Below, piece by piece: positions 11,400-22,179 of a stretch of DNA of 64,000 nt. The notes under the pieces were generated by a model that was not told the DNA's origin, ran no database searches, and saw nothing but the letters and a program-made list of their open reading frames with translations. Positions within the stretch are counted from its first letter, which is position 1. Each line of letters begins with the position of its first letter. This DNA comes from Cylicocyclus nassatus (taxonomy: Eukaryota > Nematoda > Chromadorea > Rhabditida > Strongylidae), in contig CATQJL010000305.1 of assembly GCA_958299035.1 (NCBI GenBank), positions 65,305,618 through 65,369,617 on the forward strand. Direction: 5' to 3'. The position numbers and the translations under genes are program-made.

Positions 11400-12409
11400 T
11401 CAGGTCGTTCCGAAAGTTCTTTCCGTTTTTTCAACCTATCATAAAAACACGTGGAATGAAGGTAATTAAAGGCTTCAGGCAGTTCCCGACGCAGCTTTTC
11501 TTCCTCTTTCCAACTGTCCTATTCCTGTGACGCTTGCTCTTATGATCAGTGAGATAATAAACGAAATTTCGGAAACATGGTTATTACCATGTCCAAATTT
11601 GGCAATTTTTCACATTCCTCATTTTCACTCTTGGAAAAGCTTTGATAGCAATCAGATAGAGTGAACAAAGTGCAATGCAGCGCAATTTTCGGCAATTTCA
11701 ACTGGCTTCCCAGTATTTTTTGAGGTAACTTTTCCAGAAGTCTTCAGTTTTTCAAAGTCACAAAACACAAAAACGCTCCGAACATTAACAAATCTTCGGA
11801 ATTCGACACTTTCAAAAGTCGTTTATGATTGTCCATATTTTTACAAAGTAAGTGAGTGCTTACCCCTCCGAAATATAAGATTTCGCATTTCACGTGTATG
11901 CCTTTAGGCGGGTTCAAAATCAAGATTTATGGAAGTTTTATCGCCAAAAATTCCCACAAACTGGGAATAAAAATACACAGTAGAAAGAGGAGAAAAAGCT
12001 GCATCGAATGACACCTTAGTTTGCACTGTTTTACGTTCTATGTTTATTGGCATCACCAATAGTGGAATTTGATAACATCAGAAAAATAATTCTGAATAAT
12101 TTTTGAGGCTAGCGCCGAAAAATTGCATTAAATTGCACTTTGTTTACTCTATCTGATTGTTATCAAAGCTTCTCCAAAAGTCATAAAAGAAGATTGTAAA
12201 AAATTGCCAAACTTGGACCTGGTAAAAACCATGGGTTCGAAATTTCGGCCATTATCTCACTGACCACAAGAGCAAGCGACACAGTAATATGTCCGTTGAA
12301 AAGAGGAAGAAAAGCTGCGTCGGATATTTCCTAAAGCGTTCCCCTATCTTCATTCCACATGTTTTTATTCTAGGTTGAAAAAGCGGAAAGAACTTTCTTA
12401 ACGACCTAA
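11400..12409. mobile_element. 1010-bp mariner-derived foldback MITE, UGT-1 intron 5
   Basis: The left end is TCAGGTCGTTCCGAAAGTTC; the right end is inverted, ending AACGACCTAA. TA lies outside both ends. The subterminal TTTTTTCAACCTATCATAAA is inverted in the right arm. The element has the same length as 33234-34243 and 61138-62147 and related sequence, so it belongs to one family. There is no transposase frame. Confidence 0.85.
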
Positions 12410-13666
12410 TATAATGAAAACTTCGAAAATGGAATACAACTTTTTGCTACTTTCATTATGTTCTAGAGGGTAAAACAAATCTTAAGAACAAGTAGACTTC
12501 TATTTATCTACTTATTTATTATGTACAAGGCGGACCATAACTAGAACAAAGTACTGAGAACTTAACCATAAAAGATCAGAACTTCGCAGCTTCTATTGAG
12601 TTTGTTTTCAAAGCTGAAAACTCTCCAGGGGGCATGTTTAACTGTAGTTTCTTTTGGAGCTCATTCCTGAAAAACCCACTTCTAAATTTTTGTAGATATA
12701 CCCCAATAACAGAAAGACTTTGTACTAAACCATAGGCTGATAGAATGTTGGGTTGGGAAGAGGGAATGTCGCTTTTTCATTTGTTTCCCATTTCATTGCA
12801 ACAAGACGATCCCCAAAAATCTGTGGAGTGCTTTTTAATAGAACAAAGCAAGATAATTAAAAAACCAAGCTTCTGCACCAAGTTCAATGCACACGTGAAG
12901 TTTGAAGCCGAATTTTAAAAAGTTTTTTATGCTGAACACTCGAAAATAATCAATTTCTGTTCGAAAGCCCTAACTATCTTCCACTCGGTCATACGCCTTC
13001 ACATCAAACATTCATATACACAGTTGCTGTATTTTTCTGGTCCGAACACTATGAATACAAAAATTCTATTTTTTTCCAGAGCAAGGGTGTGCTGCTCTGA
13101 CGTAGTTAATTCTATGCTACAAGCCTTTGTTAGAACAACCATAAACCTTTAGAACTCCATAATAGCTACCTTTTGAGGGATACCAAAATCATTGAACAGC
13201 CCAACCTTAATTTGAGAAAAGCGTGAAAATTTTCGTTTACAATTCTCCTCGGGAAACTATGCAGCAGCTGAATACAGCAATGTTAGATGTGGGAAGTATG
13301 CGCGTGTGCAAGTGAGTCGCTGAGCTTTTCTGGACAAAACTCCGATTATTATTGATTCTTCGAGCATCTGAAACTTATTAGATTTGGGCTTCAAACTTCA
13401 GGCGGGTCAAACTTGATACATGAGCTCTTTGACACTATCTTGTAGCCTTGCTTTGTTTTATCGAATGGCGCGCCTCTCGCAAAATTTTGGTATTCGCCTT
13501 GTTGCGTGGCATGGGAAGCAAGTGAAAACAATATTTTTTCTCGTGGCATGGGAAGCAAGTGAAAACAATATTTTTCCTAACTTATTAATATCATTGAACA
13601 CTTTGATGATCAATGCTGCTGAGATGATTGAGTTACCGTACATGGTGACGATTTCAACGAAACTAA
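12410..13666. other. UGT-1 intron 5 sequence with a 37-bp tandem duplication
   Basis: Mostly unremarkable intron DNA. At 13505-13575 a 37-bp unit beginning CGTGGCATGGGAAGC is present twice in tandem (starts 13505 and 13542). This duplication is the reason a 163-codon frame (13420-13911) stays open. That frame has no family similarity and also runs through the next transposon, so I do not call it a gene. Confidence 0.5.
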
Positions 13667-14378
13667 GGGCCGCATGCACTGACAACCCCGCGGGGAGGGG
13701 ATCGCAGCTTAAAAGAAAGCTTCATATTTCAAAACTCCAGATACTTGGATTTCACGTTGTGTACCTACCCGTAAGTATTCCTACTACCCTTTACTATAAA
13801 CATGTTGAAGAGGAGCGAGAAGCTGTACAAACCGCATTTTCCAGCTTTTGTATGATCCCTGATGATCCCCGGCGCTTTTCTTTAAAGTCATTTTTCTTTC
13901 TCCGAAGTTAACGGAAAATCTCCAAAGTTGTGCAGATTATCTAACCCGACGATGCTAAGCATGTTGTTGATAAGAACAAATGATGTTTTGAAGTCGTGAA
14001 ATTTTCGATGATCCACAGGTCGAAATTTGAGGTTTACCGAAAAATTCGACTTTTCAAAAACTCATTTGTTCTCATCAGCAACATGCTTAGCACTGTTGTG
14101 TTAGATGTTCAGTACAACTTTGAAAGGTTTTCGTTAACTTCGGAGAAAGAAAATTGACTTTAAAGAAAAGCGCCGGGGATCATCAGGGATCATGCAAAAG
14201 CTGGAAAATGCGGTTCGTACAGCTTCTCGCTCCTGTTCAACATGTTCATAGTGAAGGATAATAGGAATACTTACGGACAGGTAGACAGCGTGAAATCCAG
14301 ATATCTGGAGCTTCAGAATATGAAGCTTTCTTTTGAGCTGCGATCCCCTCCCCGCGGGGTTGTTAGTGCATGCGGCCC
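13667..14378. mobile_element. PIF/Harbinger-like (Tourist-type) MITE, UGT-1 intron 5
   Basis: The left terminus GGGCCGCATGCACTGACAAC is inverted at the right (GTTGTTAGTGCATGCGGCCC). A perfect 3-bp TAA duplication lies outside (13664-13666 and 14379-14381). The element is palindromic through nearly its whole 712 bp. GGGCC ends plus TAA/TTA duplications are diagnostic of PIF/Harbinger-type MITEs. It is non-coding; frames of 94-98 codons on both strands are mirror images from the arms. Confidence 0.9.
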
Positions 14379-15636
14379 TAAGATGGCAGATGGGAGACGA
14401 CAAAGCCAACACATCCAACTTACTCTGAAAGACTCGCTACCAGGAATCATGATTGCATCGGGTCTTCATTTTTTTAGGAACGCGACATTTCCTGTGTCTT
14501 GCAATTCAGTACAGCGTGGAGGTTGGGTCTGGACTTAATTCTATCAAAATATGTGTCGAACTGCTTGCTGAACAAGACCATGACCACGATTTCTATGAAG
14601 TCATCTTCATAGAATCTGTGCTCTTTTGCATCTTCTCCCCTCCTCTCGCCACTTGCGGTAAACCATTATGAAACTGCGTTGAGATGGGATCATTCTTGAA
14701 TGCTAAAAAATCGGGCTTGACTTTGTCAGTCCGCAGAGCAAATCAGTTATTAAAATCAAACCTTGCGATGCATCCTCCCACATTGTATCTGTTAGCAAAC
14801 TTAGTAATGACCATTATTACATTTTCCAATATTTTTTGAATAATTGTGAAAGAACTTCTTTGACTTCTTGAACTGTTCAAGACGCGCACCATTATCGACT
14901 TTGAGGCTAACAGAAGATAAGATAAGTATGTGCAATTTTAAAATTCTTCAGCATTACAAGGAGTCACGGATGACTCAACATCCTTTTCAACTCGTGTCAA
15001 AAACATCATCTACACTTACCTCTCTTATTACTTTCAATTGAATGCTGCAAGAGCTGCAGAGAAGGTGATGGTGGAGAAGCTAGGAAAGTCTATCACCCCA
15101 ATATGGGTAGGTTCCGGAAGCCGTATTATACGTATTATACGTAAGTCTTATACGTCTATAATTAGTTTTTTTATAATTAGATTTATTTTTGTTACAGGAT
15201 ACTCTATCAAACATGACATGGATGCTTACGAATACTGAACCAATGCTAGAATTTGCAAAACCGACACTACACAAAATCGTGGATATTGGTGGTATCACCG
15301 TTTGTAAACCTAAACCGCTCGAAAAGGTGTGCATGAAGATTTCTCGAATGAATATCAAAATAATTTTGAATATGTGAAAATACAAAACTTTAATCTTTCA
15401 AACATGAGGGGAATCAGGACTCTTTCTCGAAAACTAATCTTATTACTAAACGTTGAATTTACTAGACATATGTTTCGATGGTGGAAGTAGAGAAGAGGCG
15501 AGGTTGGGTGAAGAGGGCGGGATTTTGAAAGTTACCTACATGTGTTGAAATGCGTAAGTGACTTGCCTTTCCTTGTAGATGAAATTGCAATGGGATTGAT
15601 CTTGAAAACTTAAAAATTACTTCGAAGATATCTTTG

Positions 15637-16639
15637 AAGGCAGCGTCCACTCGAATCTGCTTCTATGTTTTTGTCATTTCGTAACTCATCCATGACCTTG
15701 GTTCCATACAGTGCAAAATGCCAGAAACTTTCCAGAAAACGTCTTTTGGAAACCCTCCCTCAAAGGCGTTGATGACTTCCGCTATATAGATGAGCGGAAC
15801 CGGGACTTGATAAAGTGGGCGTGGCTTTATAGCACTCTCGCTGATTTCTGCTCCAGTTTTTCCTCTTAGACCCACGCTAGAAGACCGGACAAACGTAGAT
15901 GCCCCGCTCAGGGACTCGCGCCGTGCTGGCGGCCACCGATGACCCTGCAATCGCTCGTCGGTGTGTGCGATTGTACGGTCGTCAAGGGCCGTTGGCACGG
16001 TTCCTAACGCTCGCCGCTTGCGCGGGGGAGCGACCGCTCGCTTGCTGTTGGAGTAGGTCTATATGGGATATCCTGACCATTTTTCTTGGATATGGTAGTC
16101 CTTTTTACATTCTGGTAACATCGGAAGATGCCTGCAGCACTGGCCAAACTTTCCATGGTGAAGCCCACACCATCACTCTTGACGGCTGTGGCTTCACACA
16201 GGTTCATTCTGGCCTTGCGGGGGAAGGAAAATGTTGATAACAAGATATGTCAACGCTTAGCCAGCCTAAACGCTGCGTCGTATCTCACGCAGGTACCGTT
16301 TGAGCTCACAGTGTGTGAAAATAGTGAGCAGAAGATAGAGGTCACTGTCGGCGCTTGCACGGCAGTAGGTATTGCCGACCGATAAGACGGACGCATTGCT
16401 GGCCGCTCGCTCGAGCACTTGTATTGCAGGCCGTTTGCACGGTAACATTGCCAGCCGCTAGGACGGCGCTTCAGCTGTTTGCCGCACGCAAACAGCGGAA
16501 GCTTTAGGCTTATGTCGACCGCTTGTACGCTAGCCCTTATCGAAGGACCGCTCGCGTGGCGCGAATCCCTGAGCGCTCTTCGAGACTGCTTGTAAACTAG
16601 TTTTTAACCGGAAAGAATATCTTGCCTGGAAGCTGCCTT
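15637..16639. mobile_element. AAGGCAGCGTCC-family element, UGT-1 intron 7, with nested insert
   Basis: Left end AAGGCAGCGTCCACTCGAAT; right end inverted, GCCTGGAAGCTGCCTT. The flanks are TG and CA instead of TA, so the target duplication is eroded. A GC-rich foldback (15905-16575) occupies the interior and probably inserted later. It separates UGT-1 exons 7 and 8, close to the exon 8 acceptor that has lost its AG. Confidence 0.6.
15905..16575. repeat. GC-rich foldback nested in the 15637-16639 element
   Basis: Left end CGCTCAGGGACTCGCGCC, right end inverted GGCGCGAATCCCTGAGCG. The interior holds repeated GCCGCTTGCRCGG-like words and is much more GC-rich than its surroundings. Frames of 85-112 codons exist only because of the high GC. 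Class not assigned; no clean target duplication is seen. Confidence 0.6.
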
Positions 16640-17980
16640 CAGAATTCAAAGTAGCTCTTTGGGGAAAATTTTTCCGGATGTTTGACTGCCGCCACGATCC
16701 TCTTTAAAAATCACAGGTCGAAGTTTTCAGTAATTTCTTCCAAAATTTTGTTAGCTAGACTGCAATAAAAATGTAGCCATTTTAATGAAATGGAAACTGC
16801 ATCTACAGCTAATATCGCTTATAAACTTCCGTTCCACGGAATATGGCGCTTGTTCAAATGAAAGCGAGATACTTCAGAAATGGCCTGATATTTGTGTCAA
16901 ACTAATAGTAAAATCTTTTTGCTTTTGGTACTGGAATCAAATCCTGAGTCTGCGTTCCCATACCATACTCATCTCTTTCGGCTCTGTTTTACAAAGTTCG
17001 AAAATGCCGGATACCTACAAACGTGCCGTTATGAACCTTGTAAAGTCGTAAGTTAGTATGTTGCTATGGTGTCTGACTGATATACTTACAATCGAATAAC
17101 TCAGATATCCAGATATCACTTTTATCTGGAAATATGAAGATACAAAGGTGCCGTTCGCGGACGGTGTGAAGAATCTGATTCTGTCGAAGTGGGCGCCTCA
17201 AACGGACTTGCTCGGTGAGAACAAATTTGGCCCTATTTAGCGATGCTCTAGCTCTAGGTGTTTTGAACTAAATTACATATAGCATTTTAACATATGGACC
17301 GTGCAGCGGCGAATCGCCGAAAAGGGGGATGATGAGGGATTATGGATGAGTGGCTTCAAAATCTTTGAAAGTGGTTCGAATGAGTTATAAAGTTGTGCAC
17401 GTGACTGCTTTATTTGTTGATAAAACATATGAGCTAAAACGAAGAAGAAAGAAATTCAAACTCTCTTTATATAAAATTTTTCGTCCTCCTCCTCTCCTCA
17501 ATCTGTCTGACCCACTTTAGCCCCAAAAATTTACTCACAGATATTAAAAACATGTAAGAATTTGCACGCTCCTCATCTTACAGGAAGAAAATTTGGTCGA
17601 AGTGGGGTTCCCATAGAAATGTAAACAGTCTTTTAGAGCAAGAAGACAATTTCGAATCGGCTTTTTATATCTGCAGAGCGTTTCTGGTAGGGGAGTTATG
17701 GGATTTTTTTTAGTCAAAAATTCAAAAGTTTAACTAGGGTGGCAAAGTGTTGAGGTCTTTTGGGGCTTGAAAGAAGTAATGATTGGCATGAGTTTATTAG
17801 ACTGAAGGTATTACCTATATAAAGTACTCTGGCACTAATTACATCAGTGGTCCCACTGAAGCTCACAGCCTCCGCTCCTAAGTAGCCGCTCGTTTCAAGT
17901 TCTTGCCTCAAGAAATTTGTATGATTCCCCTCCCAGAAATTTTTGCAGATATCGAAAGCAGACTTTGAGACAGCGTTTCA

Positions 17981-18671
17981 TCTTATATATAAAGCTGAAT
18001 GTCTGTTTGTCTGTCTGTCTGTCTGTATGTACGTATGTTCCGAATAGAAAATTCCATTTCTGAACCGATCCGGACCAAACTTGGCACACATACACTACGG
18101 GCCCCGGCGGGTGTCATAGGCTACTTTTCGTCATCGATCGATATCGATTTTATCGATTTTATCGATTTTTTGCAAAGTTTGAGCTACGGGGCTGGGAGTT
18201 GGCACAGGGGGGTAATCGAGCATGGGGATTCCGAACGTAATCTGCATGCTCGATTACCCCTCTGTGCAAACTCCCAGCCCCGCAGGTCAAACTTTACAAA
18301 AAAATCGATAAAATCGATAAAAGTAATGGACGATCCTGAAAACTAATACTGTGTTCGTAATCAGCATGCTCGATTACCCCCCTGTGCAAAATCCCAGCCT
18401 CGCATGTCAAAATTTACAAAAAATCGATAAAATCAATAAAAGTAATCGATAATTCTGAAAACTAATATTGTATTCGGAATCCCCATGCTCACTTCCCCCC
18501 CCCCCTGTGCCAACTCCTAGCCCTGTAGGTGAACTCTGCAAAAAAATCGATAAAAATCGGTAAAATCGACATCGATCGATAACGGAAAGTGGACTATGAC
18601 ACCCGCCGGGGCCCGAAGTGTATGTGTGCCAAGTTTGGTCCGGATGCGGCGGAGCCGGGTAAGCCAGCTAG
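17981..18671. mobile_element. Helitron-like non-autonomous element, UGT-1 intron 9
   Basis: The element starts TCTTATATATAAAGCTGAAT after an A and ends in CTAG followed by T, as expected for Helitrons (A|TC...CTRR|T). A GC-rich stretch (CGGAGCCGGGTAAGCC) precedes the end. The inside is a set of units of roughly 115-125 bp with ATCGATTTTATCGATTTT and a GCATGCTCGATTACCCC motif, in both orientations. The outer block with CGGACCAAACTTGGCACACA is inverted near the right end. A (GTCT)n tract lies at 18001-18025. A second copy is at 45410-46175. The Helitron class is inferred from termini only. Confidence 0.6.
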
Positions 18672-19744
18672 TGTTCTATATGACTGCATTTCATGTGGAA
18701 ACGGCACTTTGACCTCGCATCTTTCCCCTAGAAAAATTTAATTCCTGTCAATGTTTTGCTAGATTTTGATCTAGATTTAAGCTTTCAAATACCATGTGTT
18801 AATTTTCAGCGGACGATCGTCTCATTCTCTTTATCACACATGGCGGTGCTGGCAGTTTGCTTGAAAGCGCCACATACGGAAAGCCTTTGATTTTTATACC
18901 ATTGTTTGGCGATCAAGTTAGGAATGGAAGAATAGCCGAAAAATTTGGCTTTGGTAGGTTTTTATCAAAACATGGAAAACGAACACTGCTTTGTTTTTGT
19001 TTTTTCGATAAGGTGTACATCGTACATGTGTCTCAAAAAAGCTGTGAACGATATTACATTCCAATGGTCATGACATCACTTCGTAATACATTTTATAATA
19101 TGCCAGGTTCCGGACTATTCAAAATTGAGCTAATCATATTACTTAACATACAAAAGTGGTAAAAAAAGGGGAATAACTTGTTTTCATTTTATCAGCTTCA
19201 CATTTTCCCGCCCATTCAAGTAGCTTGTTTCAGGAATGATGCTGGATAAGTTTAATCTTCAAAACCTCAATGCACTGCGAAATGCTGTCGAAGCGGTTCT
19301 TACAAATAAAAAGTTGGTTTATTTTACATTTAATTTTATTCGTACACGCGTACCTTACTTTACTAGCAAACCGAAGAAATCAAACTTTAGTCTCAAACCA
19401 AAAACCGATTAAACGATAGAAGCAGTCTTTTTGTACACGTAGTCCTGAGCTCTAACGCCGATTCGTCCAGGTACGCCACCGCTGCCCGTCGGATTCGTGA
19501 TCTTCTTGCCAAGCGACCATTTTCTCCCGAAGAGAAATTGGTGAAGACTGTGGAGCTAGCTGCTGAGTTTGGCCATATCCCCGAATTTCTCGTAACGGGG
19601 CGAAATCTTAACTTCATAGTGTACTATAACTTGGATATATTTCTTTTACTTTTAGCATTCTGCTTATTGACTGCATTTATTGTTTTCTATGGAGCAAGGG
19701 GGCTTTTGAAAAGTATCAGAGATAAGAAACTTAAAACTCAATAA

Positions 19745-20139
19745 TTTAATGTCATGGTCATCAGTTGTAAACTTTGTCTTTGGCTGTTTCCATAGTATGC
19801 ATACATAAATTTTGGATTACAGGCGTTTCTAACAATAATAATTTCCATAATGAATTTCTTTAAGCTGTGCTCCTCAAAGGATCAATGGCATGAAGCAGAT
19901 TTTGCCCACACTCGTCCGTACCTCAAGAATCGATAATCAATAGACATGCAGAAGGTAGTCCGACATGTTATTTGGAAAAACTCGATATGGGCAAGAGTAT
20001 TTTGCTAGCAGAATTCTTGAATTCGGTCATGTCGCACTTTGATTTGCAAATTGTTGCGATGAATGCAGACGCAGATGTGTTTCCCGCAGCTGAGTGTTAA
20101 CCTTAGTACATACCATGAAACTCAGTCGTAAAGACTCGA
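19745..20139. other. 3' flank of UGT-1
   Basis: This AT-rich region follows the UGT-1 stop (TAA at 19742-19744). ATAAAT- and AATAAT-type words near 19805-19850 could serve as a poly(A) signal, but no perfect AATAAA is evident. A + frame at about 19896-20099 is open for some 68 codons with no identifiable family. Confidence 0.4.
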
Positions 20140-20600
20140 AAAGTTCAAGATTGGCCATCCACGAAGCCCGTTTTACACAGTATAGTCTCGAAACAAATTA
20201 TACCAAAAGTATGTGGCCATTGTTTGATTGTGAATGACTCTCTTGCCTTTTGATCCTTGGCGGACTTTGGATAATTACGTAGTGCTGACTTTAGATTCAC
20301 AGTATGGAGTGAACGATCGCTCTTCATTGCTGTAATGTTACGGTAAGAACTGTCACTCATAGCTCATTGTAGACCTTCCATCCTCAAAAAAAAAAAGATT
20401 TCCAGAAAACCTGAAAAGTGTGTACCACGATTTCAGAAGCGCTCGTTTCATTACTCAACTTTTTACAAGTTTGTAAAACTTTTCAAACGGTTTGACCACA
20501 TTTCTATAGAGCATTGTGAAGAAACACCTAATGCGGTTTTCTGGTGTAACTTATGAACCAGTATAAAACAGCGTGGAATGTTTTCAATTAGTAAATGAAT
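20140..20600. mobile_element. Partial CAGGGTGTCC-family copy (left half)
   Basis: From about 20190 the sequence matches the left half of 43157-44625 and 30244-31246: the GTTTGATTGTGAATGACTCT motif, the block with GATTCACAGTATGGAG, then TTACGGTAAGAACT and TTTACAAGTTTGTAAAACTT. The right arm is absent. Confidence 0.6.
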
Positions 20601-20971
20601 GTATCGAAAGATAAAAAACAGGGAAGAGTATGCTTCTGCACGGCATAAACGATGTGCTCGGTGAATTTAGTTGTCAGTAGATCATATTACCCAAATCCCT
20701 GACCGACGAACACACCGTTAGGACAGTGGCATTCTCGTAAGCGAAAGCTGCAATTTTTTCGAAGTGCATAAAGGAGCAATTGTTGACATGCAATAAAAGC
20801 TACTAAGGAATACCCACAAACCCACTCGAATATCAAAGTGCAACATGTAAGCATAACTATCCTACATATTGTATCATGCATACACCACTGTCATCCGTAA
20901 AACAGTAAGTACTTTCCCGAAAAACCAAAATAAGAAACAGGCGAAGGTACTCTACAGCTTCTACCCATCTA

Positions 20972-21745
20972 TTAGGTTGGCGGATAATTTCTGTTACATT
21001 TTTTTCAAATTCTCTAAAATCTTCAAAACTGCTCCATATGTAGGCCACGGCAGGGCGCACACAACAATATGACTAATGCCGCGAATGCACAATTAGCCAG
21101 CGACTTTACGATAACTTTATAAGAACACTCAAAATTGTCATTTTTTCTTTGATTTTTTTCTACGCGTCTCATTGTGATTTTCTCTCCCATAATTTTTTTA
21201 GAACATATTTTCGCATCCTCTCTTTTATGGTAGCGCTTTGGTACCACTAGCACGCCAAAAACAAGAAGTGAAAAACAACACAAAAAAATCAAAAATTCCT
21301 CAAAAATTTTTCTTTTTGTGTGCATCGTGTAGGATTTGATATGTAAAGGTTGGAAATAATTTTTGTAATTTTTTAAAGATTGTTCTTCATGTCAAAATGC
21401 CAATGTGCGTTGACATGGCGCAACATGTAGCGCATGCGATCATGTGCGGACATGATTGCGCCATCCCCCTATGTTCGCTAAAAAGTATGGACCATACCCT
21501 GCTTGAATACCACATTGCTCGGTCACTTCCCAGTAACCTGGAAGAATGTCAACCCGCTGACAAAAATGTCCATAAAATGTACTCCCACCGATAAATTGGG
21601 TGTTTTACGCATGGATTGCAGATCTGACAGTATCGGCGGGTCGACCTTTGAACCGCGCCATATTTGTAACAAGGGAATTTTTGGAAGTTTCTTAGATTTC
21701 GAAAAATTAAAATAAAGGTGTAACAAAAATTATCCGCCAACCTAA
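20972..21745. mobile_element. Mariner-derived foldback MITE
   Basis: Left end TTAGGTTGGCGGATAATTTC; right end is the inverted copy, ending ATTATCCGCCAACCTAA. TA flanks both sides. Length 774 bp. The arms are inverted for well over 100 bp. No transposase frame. Confidence 0.9.
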
Positions 21746-22179
21746 TACATTCAATAAAATACTAGTGCACCAATACCTTGTGAAAAAGGATAATTCACCT
21801 CAATCATGATCTGTTATTGAAATAAAATCTAAATCATCCAATAAGCTTCTTCCCATCTCAGAGGCACAAAATGCGAACAAAGTACATGGTCGGGGATCTT
21901 ATCAAAATCTTTGAATGGATCAATATCAACAGCATCCACAGACAATCTAGCATCAAGAACTTCTTCCCAGTCACCCATGTCACAAGTTTATGATAAATCT
22001 CTCAAGATAAATAATAAATTCATAAAAAATAAAGAGTTAAGGATAAATTGGATGTAGCTCTCATAGTCGAAACATTTTTTTAAAATCTTTCATAACTCTG
22101 TAATGGGTGTCAGACTTACAAAACGAAATTGGGATAGTGTAGAAGCGGATGGAGTGATACGAGGACTATCCACAAGCTA

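Larger units (their letters stand above)
7582..19744 (+). pseudogene. UDP-glucuronosyltransferase (UGT-1), probably inactivated
   Basis: UGTs transfer sugar from UDP-sugars to small lipophilic substrates at the ER membrane. Twelve exons are read: 7582-7725, 7847-8017, 9151-9193, 9252-9341, 9394-9500, 14961-15106, 15198-15326, 16929-17047, 17105-17214, 18810-18953, 19234-19312 and 19471-19744. They total about 518 codons, a normal UGT length. Exon 1 has a hydrophobic signal peptide. Exon 10 has the UDP-sugar signature (FITHGGAGSLLESATYGKP, then PLFGDQ). Exon 12 ends in a membrane anchor (FLLLLAFCLLTAFIVFYG) and a Lys-rich tail. Phases match UGT-2 exon by exon. Two lesions are seen: exon 5 is 107 nt against 114 in UGT-2 (7-nt deletion near 9460, shifting frame), and exon 8 is preceded by TTTTGG, not AG. 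All other exons are open, so assembly error remains possible. The introns hold many transposons. UGT identity is about 0.97 certain; pseudogene status is less so. Confidence 0.7.

Noticed and set aside
13420..13911. 163-codon frame in UGT-1 intron 5
   Set aside because: It crosses a 37-bp tandem duplication and runs into a Harbinger-like MITE, with no domain similarity.
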